DNA of 9,412 nucleotides from contig CALCHC010000109.1 in assembly GCA_937901335.1 (NCBI GenBank), forward strand, positions 1 through 9,412. The letters are read 5' to 3'. Origin of the DNA: an uncultured Phascolarctobacterium sp. Its GTDB lineage: Bacteria; Bacillota; Negativicutes; Acidaminococcales; Acidaminococcaceae. Below the pieces are notes generated by a model. It saw nothing but the letters and a program-made list of their open reading frames with translations. It ran no database searches and had not been told where the DNA came from. Below are positions 1 through 7,183 of the stretch, piece after piece. The position numbers and the translations under genes are program-made. Position 1 is the first letter of the stretch; each line of letters begins with the position of its first letter.

Positions 1-296
1 AAGCTGCTGCGGATATTCACAACCTTATCCGTGGTTTTAACCCTGCTCCCGGTGCATTTACTAAATTGCCCGATGGCAAAAATCTTAAAATTTGGGGTAG
101 CCGTTTAACTGATAAAACTGCTACTGCTGAACCCGGTACTGTAGTTGAAGCAACTAAGCATAGCTTCTTTGTTGTTTGTGGCGAAGGCGTATTGGAAATT
201 ATCGAAGTACAACCTGAATCTAAAAAACGTATGGCTGCGCAAGTTTTCATTAACGGTCGTGGCGTACAAGTTGGAGACGTTTTAGGCAAGGAGTAA
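1..296 (+). CDS. fmt: Methionyl-tRNA formyltransferase, C-terminal part (5' truncated by window edge)
   Basis: Only the last 97 codons are present, read from base 3; the family is usually about 310 residues, so roughly two thirds lie upstream. Fmt transfers a formyl group from 10-formyl-tetrahydrofolate to Met-tRNAfMet in the cytoplasm, supplying the initiator for translation. The visible part is the C-terminal tRNA-binding (OB-like) domain. It opens with HNLIRGFNPAPGAFTKL, matching the family's hallmark N-x-I-R-a-f-n-P-x-P-G-A-f signature, followed by LKIWGS. It then continues through the V-x-C-G-E-G-V-L-E-I-x-E-V-Q-P segment to QVFINGRG and the end of the protein. The catalytic N-terminal domain is not visible. 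Its last codons (AAG GAG) also form the Shine-Dalgarno sequence of the next gene, so the two are probably coupled. Identity comes from motif recognition and from the neighbouring rsmB, the usual partner of fmt. Confidence 0.93.
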   Translation, partial: AAADIHNLIRGFNPAPGAFTKLPDGKNLKIWGSRLTDKTATAEPGTVVEATKHSFFVVCGEGVLEIIEVQPESKKRMAAQVFINGRGVQVGDVLGKE

Positions 297-306
297 GCCT
301 TACATA

Positions 307-1092
307 ATGGAAGAGACTATCTTTAAACCTAAAAAGAGAATATTTATGGCACTCACTTCCATCAGTGCTTTAGTTGGTGCGTTAATGATTTACGTGGTCT
401 GGAAAGTAACTGTTCCCGGACTTGAGCAAATTCATTATCTGTTGCCTAAACTGGTGGGCGTTGTAGGTGGCTTTATTGCTTTTGCCTTGATGACTGGCGT
501 TATCGGCATGGTATTGGCACTTTTGGGTATTTCCATTTTTAAGGTGCTGTATTTTTGGGCATGGAAGGCTGTCAATCTGCTGTTTCCCTTTGCTGTAGTG
601 TTGGGTAGGGTGTTTAATATTCCTCGTGTGAAGATTGAACAGTCCTTCATCGAAGTTAGCAACCATTTAGTAATGCAACATAAGATTAAGGTGCCTGCTG
701 AACGCATTTTGATTCTTACTCCTCACTGCATTCAAAAGGATACATGCGTACATAAAATTACTCGTAACGTAGAAAACTGCAAGCAATGTGGTGGTTGCAG
801 TGTTGGTGATATGCTTGGTTTGGCACATAAGTACGGTTGCAAGTTGGCAGTAGCTACAGGCGGTACTTTGGCACGCCAAATGGTAATGCAGGCGAGACCT
901 AAAGCTATTGTGGCAGTTGCTTGTGAACGTGACTTAACCAGTGGTATTCAAGACGTGTTCCCCTTACCTGTTTTGGGTGTTTTAAATGAACGTCCTTATG
1001 GACCTTGTTTTAATACTCGTGTAGATAAAAAGAAACTTGAAGATGCTATTTTAGCATTCTTAGATGATGAGGAAGCCAATGGCAAAAAATGA
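307..1092 (+). CDS. DUF116 family membrane protein with a conserved cysteine cluster
   Basis: Protein of 261 residues, recognised as DUF116; its biochemical role is unknown. The N-terminal third is hydrophobic, with likely membrane helices at about residues 14-33 and 50-100. The rest should face the cytoplasm and carries eight cysteines. C141, C147, C158, C161, C164 and C178 are spaced C-x5-C-x10-C-x2-C-x2-C-x13-C, followed by C206 (VACERDL) and C234 (YGPCFNTRV). This pattern suggests metal or Fe-S binding, which is inference only. AAGGAG at 288-293 lies 13 nt before the ATG, rather far, but there is no better start that keeps the first helix. The gene sits between fmt and rsmB, whereas B. 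subtilis has fmt directly followed by rsmB. Its 3' end overlaps rsmB by 14 bp. Context hints at a link to translation or one-carbon metabolism but does not prove it. Confidence 0.85.
   Translation: MEETIFKPKKRIFMALTSISALVGALMIYVVWKVTVPGLEQIHYLLPKLVGVVGGFIAFALMTGVIGMVLALLGISIFKVLYFWAWKAVNLLFPFAVVLGRVFNIPRVKIEQSFIEVSNHLVMQHKIKVPAERILILTPHCIQKDTCVHKITRNVENCKQCGGCSVGDMLGLAHKYGCKLAVATGGTLARQMVMQARPKAIVAVACERDLTSGIQDVFPLPVLGVLNERPYGPCFNTRVDKKKLEDAILAFLDDEEANGKK
1069..1073 (+). promoter_or_regulatory. Ribosome-binding site deciding the rsmB start
   Basis: GAGGA lies 5 nt before the ATG at 1079, inside the end of the DUF116 gene. In-frame ATGs at 1064 and 1067 have no Shine-Dalgarno sequence upstream, so 1079 (protein start MAKNDKKP) is preferred. 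Confidence 0.7.
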
Positions 1093-2425
1093 CAAGAAAC
1101 CTGCTACTGCTCGTAGTGGTGCTGTAGAAATTCTGCAGCAAGTTTTGGGCGAAGGCGCATATACAAATATTGCAGTTAATAAATTCTTGCGTAGTCATGA
1201 ATTGAGCGATATGGATCGTCGATTAATGACGGAACTTGTTTACGGTACAGTTAAGGCTGTGGGAACTATTGACTGGTATTTACAGCAATGCGTTACTCGT
1301 CCTTTGGACAAGATTGATAAGCTGGTGCTGAGCATTTTAAGAATCAGTGTTTATCAGCTTTTATATATGGATAAGATTCCTGCTTCAGCGGCTTGTAACG
1401 AAGCCGTTAATTTAGCGCGCCTTTTTAGCCATGAAGGTACTGCTAAATTCGTCAATGGGGTATTGCGTGGTTTGCTGCGTAAAAAAGACAGCTTCACTTT
1501 CCCTGATGCGGAAAAGGAAACTGCCGATTATATTTCCTTGGCAATGTACCATCCCCGTTGGTTGGTGAAGAAATGGCTTAAAAACTACGGACGCGAAGCT
1601 ACCGAAGCTTTGTGTGCGTTTGATAACACTCCTGCACCTGTATGTCTGCGTGTAAATACTTTGGTAACTACCCGCGACGAACTTATGGCAAAATTAACTG
1701 CTGCTGGCGGTGAAGTCCGTGCTTCCAAATGGAGTGCAGATGGTATCGTTTGTGATAGACTGCCTGCATTAAGCACTGTTTTTGCAGATATGCATAATGA
1801 ATTTTACGTGCAGGACGAAAGCAGTATGCTTGTAGGTGCAGTACTTGCTCCGAAAGCAGGGGAGACAGTAGTTGATATGTGCAGTGCACCCGGTGGTAAG
1901 ACTACTCATTTAGCACAGCTGATGCAAAATGAAGGCATTATCTACGCTGGTGACGTGCACGAACATAAAATTAAACTTATTGAAGAAAATGCTATCCGTT
2001 TGGGTATCAAGATTATAAACGCGCAAATCCAAGACGCTACTGAATTTGTAGAAGCATGGGAAGGCAAAGCGGATAAAGTTTTAGTTGACGCACCTTGCTC
2101 CGGTATGGGTGTGCTTCGTCGTCGTGCGGAAGCTCGTTGGCGTAAAACTCGTAACGATTTAAAAATCTTCCCGCCTTTGCAACTTAAAATTTTGACTAAT
2201 GCTGCTTGCTATGTAAAAGCAGGTGGAACTATGGTTTATAGTACCTGCACCATCGAGCAGGCAGAAAACCACTATTTAGTACAAGAATTCTTAGCTGCTC
2301 ATCCTGATTGGAGCATTGAGCCCTTCGCTCATCCTTTGACTGGTGAAATGGTGGATGAACTGCAGCTGATGCCCAATGTTGATAATGTGGATGGTTTCTA
2401 CATTTGCAAGTTAAGAAAGAAATAA
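1079..2425 (+). CDS. rsmB: 16S rRNA (cytosine-967-C5)-methyltransferase RsmB
   Basis: A 448-residue protein (E. coli RsmB is 429) that makes m5C967 in 16S rRNA with S-adenosylmethionine. Residues about 8-140 form the NusB-like RNA-binding domain (AVEILQQVL, LVYGTVK, AACNEAVNLARLF, KFVNGVLRGLLRK). The methyltransferase half follows. It has the SAM-binding motif VVDMCSAPGGKT around residues 264-275, motif IV VDAPCSGMGVLRRR (P339-C340) and motif VI YSTCTIEQAEN with C390. In this family the motif VI cysteine is the nucleophile that attacks C6 of the cytosine, and the motif IV cysteine helps release the product. The C-terminus DGFYICKLRKK is typical. The start overlaps the DUF116 gene by 14 bp, indicating translational coupling. 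All key residues are intact. Two similar in-frame ATGs just upstream would add five residues. B. subtilis has its orthologue (yloM) in the same place after fmt. Confidence 0.95.
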   Translation: MAKNDKKPATARSGAVEILQQVLGEGAYTNIAVNKFLRSHELSDMDRRLMTELVYGTVKAVGTIDWYLQQCVTRPLDKIDKLVLSILRISVYQLLYMDKIPASAACNEAVNLARLFSHEGTAKFVNGVLRGLLRKKDSFTFPDAEKETADYISLAMYHPRWLVKKWLKNYGREATEALCAFDNTPAPVCLRVNTLVTTRDELMAKLTAAGGEVRASKWSADGIVCDRLPALSTVFADMHNEFYVQDESSMLVGAVLAPKAGETVVDMCSAPGGKTTHLAQLMQNEGIIYAGDVHEHKIKLIEENAIRLGIKIINAQIQDATEFVEAWEGKADKVLVDAPCSGMGVLRRRAEARWRKTRNDLKIFPPLQLKILTNAACYVKAGGTMVYSTCTIEQAENHYLVQEFLAAHPDWSIEPFAHPLTGEMVDELQLMPNVDNVDGFYICKLRKK

Positions 2426-2440
2426 CTAGATTCGAGAGAA

Positions 2441-2483
2441 GGCTTCCTTTTGAGGGAGCTGTCAGCGAAGCTGACTGAGGGAG
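2441..2483 (+). repeat. Tandem-hairpin element with duplicated TGAGGGAG before rlmN
   Basis: In the only real gap of the operon two hairpins stand back to back. The first pairs GCTTCC (2442-2447) with GGGAGC (2454-2459), with one G-U wobble and loop TTTTGA. The second pairs GTCAGC (2461-2466) with GCTGAC (2470-2475) perfectly, around a GAA loop. TGAGGGAG occurs twice, at 2451-2458 (in hairpin 1) and 2476-2483 (after hairpin 2). From memory, very similar strings recur between genes in many gut Firmicutes and Negativicutes genomes, which would make this one copy of a dispersed REP-like element; only one copy is visible here, so that is not shown by the window. Confidence 0.6.
2477..2483 (+). 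promoter_or_regulatory. rlmN ribosome-binding site inside the repeat element
   Basis: GAGGGAG, the second copy of the repeated octamer, lies just before the ATG at 2486 (GAGG to ATG is 5 nt). It favours 2486 over a TTG at 2450 that would put the hairpin element into the coding region. Confidence 0.65.
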
Positions 2484-2485
2484 TT

Positions 2486-3544
2486 ATGAAACAAGATATT
2501 TTCGGTTTAACAATTGAAGAATTGCAAGATAAATTTGTTGAGCTTGGTTTGAAAAAGTTCCGTGCGAAACAAGTTTTCCAATGGATGTATCAAAAGTCCG
2601 TCTTTGATTTTGCAGAAATGCACAATCTGAGCAAGGCAGATATTACGGTAATGGAAGAAAACTTTACTGTACTGCCTCGTGAATTGAAGATTTTGCGTGA
2701 GCAAAACTCCAGTGACGGTATGACAAGTAAGCTTTTAATTGCTTTTCCTGATGGTAACTCCGTAGAAACTGTTTTGATGAACCACGATTACGGTTATAGC
2801 GTGTGCGTTTCCAGTCAAGTTGGCTGTGATATGCATTGCGCTTTTTGTGCTAGTGGTTTGAATGGTTGCGTGCGTAATCTTTCTGCACCGGAAATCATCG
2901 TGCAGGTTTACCTCTTTAACGAACGCTTGCGTGCTACCGGCAAAATGGTTAGCCGTGTAGTTGTTATGGGTAGCGGTGAACCCATGCTTAATTTTGATGC
3001 TGTACTTGGTGCGTTGGACTTCCTCCATCGTGAAGATACCAGCTTTATGAGCTACCGCAATATGACTATTTCTACTTGTGGTATTATCCCTGGTATCGAA
3101 AAGCTCAAAGAGCAAGGCAAACCCATCAATTTGGCAATCAGTCTTCACGCAGTTAAGAATGACCTGCGTACTGAATTGATGCCTGTAAATAAAGGCTTTA
3201 ACTTTGTTGATGTTATCACTGCTGCTGAAGGTTACAGCGAAGCTGGTGGCAGACAAGTTACCTACGAATATATCTTGATTAAAGATAAAAATGACAGTGT
3301 GCAAGATGCAGAACTTTTAAGTAACTTCCTGCGTTTTAAACACGCTACTGTAAATCTTATTCCCGCTAACCCCGTACCTGAAAAGGGCTTTGAACGTCCT
3401 AGTAAAAATGCTATTGAGCGTTTTGTAAAGGTACTGCAAAAAAATAAAGTGAACGCTACTGTACGCAAGGAAATGGGCAAGGATATTGATGCTGCTTGCG
3501 GACAACTGCGTGCTAAGTTTGCTAAGGAGCAAGGAAAAAAGTAA
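2486..3544 (+). CDS. rlmN: Dual-specificity rRNA/tRNA adenine-C2 methyltransferase RlmN (radical SAM)
   Basis: A 352-residue radical-SAM enzyme. RlmN methylates C2 of A2503 in 23S rRNA and of A37 in certain tRNAs, using two SAM molecules and a cysteine-bound methyl intermediate. The N-terminal helical domain includes KKFRAKQVFQWMYQK. The Fe-S cluster motif C-x3-C-x2-C is C114, C118, C121 (GCDMHCAFCASG). C107 (SVCVSSQ) and C338 (DIDAACGQL) match the two catalytic cysteines C118 and C355 of the E. coli enzyme; spacing from C107 to the cluster (7, 11, 14) is identical to E. coli. SAM-binding GSGEPMLN (GEP motif) and ISLHAVKNDLR are present, as is NLIPANP near the C-terminus. This distinguishes it from tRNA methylthiotransferases; Cfr is a close paralogue, but this operon position (B. 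subtilis yloN) argues for RlmN. Its stop is 1 nt before prpC. Confidence 0.95.
   Translation: MKQDIFGLTIEELQDKFVELGLKKFRAKQVFQWMYQKSVFDFAEMHNLSKADITVMEENFTVLPRELKILREQNSSDGMTSKLLIAFPDGNSVETVLMNHDYGYSVCVSSQVGCDMHCAFCASGLNGCVRNLSAPEIIVQVYLFNERLRATGKMVSRVVVMGSGEPMLNFDAVLGALDFLHREDTSFMSYRNMTISTCGIIPGIEKLKEQGKPINLAISLHAVKNDLRTELMPVNKGFNFVDVITAAEGYSEAGGRQVTYEYILIKDKNDSVQDAELLSNFLRFKHATVNLIPANPVPEKGFERPSKNAIERFVKVLQKNKVNATVRKEMGKDIDAACGQLRAKFAKEQGKK
3531..3535 (+). promoter_or_regulatory. Ribosome-binding site deciding the prpC start
   Basis: AAGGA lies 10 nt before ATG 3546, with a second AAGGAG at 3524-3529, both inside the end of rlmN. The start at 3546 gives MKVISKTHVGMVRNNNED, the canonical PP2C N-terminus. 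An upstream in-frame start at 3486 would only add 20 residues read from the rlmN sequence in another frame. Confidence 0.7.
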
Positions 3545-3545
3545 G

Positions 3546-4271
3546 ATGAAAGTTATCAGCAAGACCCACGTGGGCATGGTAAGAAATAATAATGAAGATA
3601 GTTTGCTAGTGCGCGAGCCTTTCCTTTTTGCTGTGGCTGACGGTATGGGAGGGTATTCTGCAGGCGAAGTTGCCAGTCGTGAAACCTTGAAGGCTTTTGA
3701 GGCGGCAACTTACGAGTTGCGTCATTCTAAGGAGCATGCTCCTGAAGAAGTATTGAAATTGGCTTTTGATAAGGCTAATATTCACACTTATAAAATGGCG
3801 ACTAAGAACGAAGCTTACAAAGGTATGGGTACAACTCTGACTGCCTTGTACTTGCCTGGAGACAACACTGCCTACGCTGCACATGTTGGCGATAGCCGCT
3901 TGTACTTGTATCGCAACAATATTTTGAGCCAAATTACCAAGGATCATTCCTATGTGGCAGATTTATTGGCGCAAGGTAAGATTACTTCCAATGAAGCTTT
4001 CAACCATCCCAAGAAGAATATGCTTTTGCAAGCTTTAGGTGTGGAAGAAAAAATTACCACTGATATTTTCCATTTTGCTTTAGAAGCAGGAGACATCCTG
4101 CTTTTGTGCAGTGATGGACTTTCTGATATGCTTCGAGATTTGGAAATTGCTCGTGATTTAGAAGCAACTGATTTTGAAAATGCTGCTACCGCTTTGGTGG
4201 AACACGCTCTTGATAACGGTGGCAAAGATAATATTAGCTTGATTATGATTTCTGTAGAGGAGGATGACTAA
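3546..4271 (+). CDS. prpC: PP2C-family Ser/Thr phosphatase (PrpC/Stp type)
   Basis: A 241-residue cytoplasmic PPM phosphatase, the normal length for bacterial Stp/PrpC. It removes phosphate from Ser/Thr (and from the partner kinase) with a two-metal (Mn/Mg) centre. Family motifs appear in order: VGMVRNNNEDS (E17, D18), FAVADGMGGYSAGE (D32, G33), GMGTTLTALY (93-102), AAHVGDSRLYLYR (D116), QITKDHSYVADLL, HPKKNMLLQALG, LLLCSDGLSDML (D190) and GGKDNISLIMI (D228, N229). The metal-binding aspartates are all present, so it should be active. It is translated as a soluble protein with no signal peptide or membrane segment. It directly abuts prkC with no spacer. A phosphatase/kinase pair of this kind is standard in Firmicutes and sets the phosphorylation level of shared substrates, including translation factors and cell-wall proteins. 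Confidence 0.94.
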   Translation: MKVISKTHVGMVRNNNEDSLLVREPFLFAVADGMGGYSAGEVASRETLKAFEAATYELRHSKEHAPEEVLKLAFDKANIHTYKMATKNEAYKGMGTTLTALYLPGDNTAYAAHVGDSRLYLYRNNILSQITKDHSYVADLLAQGKITSNEAFNHPKKNMLLQALGVEEKITTDIFHFALEAGDILLLCSDGLSDMLRDLEIARDLEATDFENAATALVEHALDNGGKDNISLIMISVEEDD

Positions 4272-6293
4272 ATGGAAAACACTATATTGAATAGACGTTA
4301 TGAAATCCTCCGTACTATCGGACAAGGTGGCATGGCAGAAGTTTATCTGGCACATGACATTCTCCTTGACCGCGACGTTGCAATTAAAATGCTCCGTGAC
4401 CAATTTGCTGCGGATAAAGCATTGTTGGAACAGTTCCGCAGAGAAGCAAAATCTGCTGCTCGTTTGGAACATCCCTACATTATTAATATTTACGACGTAG
4501 TTTCCGAATGTGATAAAGAATATATCGTAATGGAACACGTTGAAGGTATTACCTTGAAAGAGTATATGCAAAGCAATAAGCTCTCCTTGAACGCAGTGCT
4601 GGAAATTGGCGTGCGTTTGGCAGATGCATTGCAGCACGCTCACAGCAGAAACATTGTTCACTGCGATATTAAACCTCAAAATATTTTGGTAGATAAATAC
4701 TTGAACCCGAAGATTACTGATTTTGGTATTGCTAAAATGGTAAGCAACCAAACTATGGTTTATACTCCTACTGTAATGGGTTCTGTACATTATCTTTCTC
4801 CGGAACAAGCCACTGGCGGTCATGTTACTGCTAGCAGTGACGTGTATTCCTTGGGCGTAGTGCTCTTTGAAATGCTCACTGGTAAAGTTCCTTTTGATGG
4901 CAATACTCCTGTAGCTATTGCTATGATGCATGCGGATAAAGAAGTTCCGCCTTTGAGCGATTATTTAGACGATGTTCCCGAAGGCTTGCAAGAAATTTTA
5001 GATACTGCTTTGGCGAAAAATCCGGCTAAGCGTTATCTTAATGCAGGCGCTTTGCGTAGAGCATTGCTTGATTTGAAAATGCAGTTGTTCCCCTTTAGTA
5101 GCAATGATTATCGTAAAGAGATGACCATTGCTATTCCCCAAGAAACTCGTTTGAGTGAAGAGGAAATGGATGGAGCAACTATGATTATGCAGCCAGTTCG
5201 TCCTAAAATGGAAACTGCTGACAAAGAAGAATCCATAGGTGAAGATGAAATGGCGAAAAGAAGAAAAAAGAAAAAGTTAAAATTTGGCATTAATCAAATT
5301 ATGATTCTTGCTACCATTCTTGTAGTGCTTGCTTCTGTAATTGCTAACTTTGTATTTGGTAGCAGTCGTGCTGTTGTAGTAGTGCCCAATGTTATAAAAA
5401 TGACTGTTGTTGAAGCACAAAACTTACTGGAAGCGAAAAAATTCGTTGTTGATTTGGAAGAAGGTCACGACGAGGCGGCGCAACCTGGTACCATCATCAA
5501 GCAAACTCCTGCTGCTGGTGAAGAACGTAAAGAAGGCAGCAAAATGTTGCTTGTGGTAAATAAAGGTGCAGAACTGAAAAGTGTTCCGGAAGTTCGTACT
5601 ATGACCTTCGAAAAAGCAAAACGTTTTATTGAACACGCAGGCTTTGAAGTTGGCGAAATCAGCAGAAAATATGACCGCAAAGAAATTATTGGTACTGTTT
5701 TGGCGCAACAACCTAAAGGTGCAAGCAAGCTTCCTAAAGGTAGCAAAATTAACTTAGTCATCAACGAAGGCGACAAACCTGTTCCTAACTTGGCAGGCAA
5801 AAAAGTTAAGGATGCTGAAAAACTTTTGAAAGCTGCTGGCTTGCGTTTAGGTGAAGTTCGTTATATTGACGATAAACCCGCTAAAGATACCATCGTTTCC
5901 ACCACTCCTATGGCTGGTCAAAAAATTGCAGAGTTTGAAAAAGTTGACCTTACTGTATCCAACGGTGAAGCAAGCAAACCGAGAGATATTTACGTAGACT
6001 TTACTCTTACTGTTGAAAAATTAGTAGGCTACATTGATACTTACGATAAAGATAAGAAGAAAGAAGCCGAAAACATTAAGAAGAAAAAAGAACTCTACGA
6101 CAACTATTTCAAAAAGAACAAAGATAGAAGATACGAATTGCAAGTTTATGTCGTAGACGACAAAGGCAGAGACCTTGTGTTCAGCGGCAAAAAGAAAATT
6201 GGCGAAAACGTACGCAAGAAAACTGAAATCGTTGGTAATGCAAGAATTAAAGTGTATGCTGACGGTAGCATCATCGAGGATAAATCACTGTGA
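4272..6293 (+). CDS. prkC: PASTA-domain membrane Ser/Thr protein kinase (PrkC/Stk type)
   Basis: A 673-residue one-pass membrane kinase. The cytoplasmic kinase domain spans about 1-270: glycine loop GQGGMAEVY (17-25), lysine K39 (VAIKM), helix-C E58, catalytic loop HCDIKPQN (130-137, catalytic D132), DFG (150-152), activation loop with several Thr/Ser to YLSPEQA, and SSDVYSLGVVLFEMLTG. A juxtamembrane linker ends in a run of K/R (329-337), then one transmembrane helix (about 339-362). Outside are three PASTA repeats (about 368-431, 437-499, 503-565), which in this family bind muropeptides or lipid II, and a lysine-rich C-terminal domain (570-673). The arginine normally before the catalytic Asp is Cys131, so this is a non-RD kinase. 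AGGAGG at 4258-4263 is 8 nt before the start, which directly follows the prpC stop. Likely substrates by analogy include RsgA, encoded next. Confidence 0.95.
   Translation: MENTILNRRYEILRTIGQGGMAEVYLAHDILLDRDVAIKMLRDQFAADKALLEQFRREAKSAARLEHPYIINIYDVVSECDKEYIVMEHVEGITLKEYMQSNKLSLNAVLEIGVRLADALQHAHSRNIVHCDIKPQNILVDKYLNPKITDFGIAKMVSNQTMVYTPTVMGSVHYLSPEQATGGHVTASSDVYSLGVVLFEMLTGKVPFDGNTPVAIAMMHADKEVPPLSDYLDDVPEGLQEILDTALAKNPAKRYLNAGALRRALLDLKMQLFPFSSNDYRKEMTIAIPQETRLSEEEMDGATMIMQPVRPKMETADKEESIGEDEMAKRRKKKKLKFGINQIMILATILVVLASVIANFVFGSSRAVVVVPNVIKMTVVEAQNLLEAKKFVVDLEEGHDEAAQPGTIIKQTPAAGEERKEGSKMLLVVNKGAELKSVPEVRTMTFEKAKRFIEHAGFEVGEISRKYDRKEIIGTVLAQQPKGASKLPKGSKINLVINEGDKPVPNLAGKKVKDAEKLLKAAGLRLGEVRYIDDKPAKDTIVSTTPMAGQKIAEFEKVDLTVSNGEASKPRDIYVDFTLTVEKLVGYIDTYDKDKKKEAENIKKKKELYDNYFKKNKDRRYELQVYVVDDKGRDLVFSGKKKIGENVRKKTEIVGNARIKVYADGSIIEDKSL
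6276..6280 (+). promoter_or_regulatory. Ribosome-binding site for the GTG start of rsgA
   Basis: GAGGA lies 9 nt before GTG 6290, within the end of prkC. The GTGA overlap of start and stop points to translational coupling between kinase and GTPase. Confidence 0.6.
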
Positions 6294-7183
6294 GTGAATT
6301 ACAAGGAAGAGTATTAAAAAATTATAACGGTTACTATTATGTAAGTGTGGAAGATAAAATCTATACATGCAAAGTTAAGGGCAAGATGAAGCAAAATCGT
6401 TTCTCCCTTGCTACCGGTGATATTGTTAGCTTCCAAATGGGTGAAAAGGACGAGGGCATGATTAAAAAGGTTTTGCCTCGCAAGAACTTTTTGCTGCGTC
6501 CTACCATTGCTAATTTGGATTTATTGGTAGTAACCTTTGCTTGCGCTTCTCCGGACTTTAGCTACTTGTTAGCTGACAAGCTCTTTGCTTTGGCAGAGCT
6601 GGCGAAAATTCCGGCAATTCTGGTGCTGAACAAAAAGGATATTGCTCCTGATGGACTGATTGACGAGGTAAAGGCAACCTACGAAAAAATTGGCTACGAA
6701 GTTTATGCAATTTCCGCAGATAATGATGAGGGCATTGAGCCTTTGCGTGAGAAACTGCGTGGCAAGATTTGCGCTTTTGGCGGACCTTCGGGCGTAGGGA
6801 AGTCTTCTACCATCAATGCCATTGATAACACTGTAGATTTGCGTACTGGCGAAGTAAGCGAGAAGATTGGTCGCGGTAAGCACACCACTCGCTATGCACA
6901 ACTCTTACCTTTTGACGAAGGTTATATTGCAGATACTCCTGGTTTTGGCAATTTGCTTTTCGAAGATTTTGACGAAAAGAACTTGGTGGATTGCTTTAGA
7001 GAATTTGCTAAGTTTGAAGACGGTTGTAAGTTCTGTCCCTGTAACCACACCCACGAACCTGTTTGTGGCGTAAAAGAAGCGGTTGCAAGTGGGGATGTTG
7101 CTCAAAGCCGTTATCAATCATATTTAGACATTCTTCAAGAAATAAAAGAAATTAAAGAGAAAGAGGGAAAACGTTTATGGTAA
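6290..7183 (+). CDS. rsgA: Ribosome small-subunit-dependent GTPase RsgA (CpgA/YjeQ)
   Basis: A 297-residue circularly permuted GTPase that helps late maturation of the 30S subunit. An N-terminal OB-fold (about 1-70, GRVLKNYNGYYYV and TGDIVSF) is followed by the GTPase motifs in permuted order: G4 NKKD (114-117), SADN (142-145), G1 GPSGVGKSS (165-173), switch GRGKHTTR (194-201) and G3 DTPGFG (215-220). The C-terminal zinc finger is C246, C251, H253, C259, with an additional C249 and H255. The start is GTG at 6290, overlapping the prkC stop by 4 bp. The end overlaps rpe by 7 bp. In B. subtilis the orthologue CpgA is a reported PrkC substrate and is encoded in the same position, so this operon links kinase signalling with ribosome assembly. 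Everything expected of an active protein is present. Confidence 0.95.
   Translation: MSELQGRVLKNYNGYYYVSVEDKIYTCKVKGKMKQNRFSLATGDIVSFQMGEKDEGMIKKVLPRKNFLLRPTIANLDLLVVTFACASPDFSYLLADKLFALAELAKIPAILVLNKKDIAPDGLIDEVKATYEKIGYEVYAISADNDEGIEPLREKLRGKICAFGGPSGVGKSSTINAIDNTVDLRTGEVSEKIGRGKHTTRYAQLLPFDEGYIADTPGFGNLLFEDFDEKNLVDCFREFAKFEDGCKFCPCNHTHEPVCGVKEAVASGDVAQSRYQSYLDILQEIKEIKEKEGKRLW

Noticed and set aside
1064..1078. Upstream ATG starts for rsmB
   Set aside because: No Shine-Dalgarno sequence precedes 1064 or 1067, whereas GAGGA is correctly spaced for 1079.
2450..2485. TTG start that would extend RlmN by 12 residues
   Set aside because: The extension would be translated from the hairpin repeat element; ATG 2486 has a good ribosome-binding site and gives the usual N-terminus.
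2735..3304. 189-codon minus-strand open frame opposite rlmN
   Set aside because: Shadow of rlmN codon bias; no domain, ribosome-binding site or neighbour supports it.
3486..3545. Upstream start extending the phosphatase by 20 residues
   Set aside because: The extension overlaps the rlmN 3' end in another frame and lacks similarity to the PP2C N-terminus, which begins at 3546.
4158..4931. 257-codon open frame on the minus strand opposite prpC/prkC
   Set aside because: It lies entirely antisense to two well-supported genes, has no recognisable motif, is rich in His/Phe/Asn as expected for a frame shadow, and has no supporting context.
5100..5290. Possible separate gene starting in the prkC juxtamembrane region (MAKRRKKKK)
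   Set aside because: It is in frame with and continuous in prkC, forming the stop-transfer side of the transmembrane helix.
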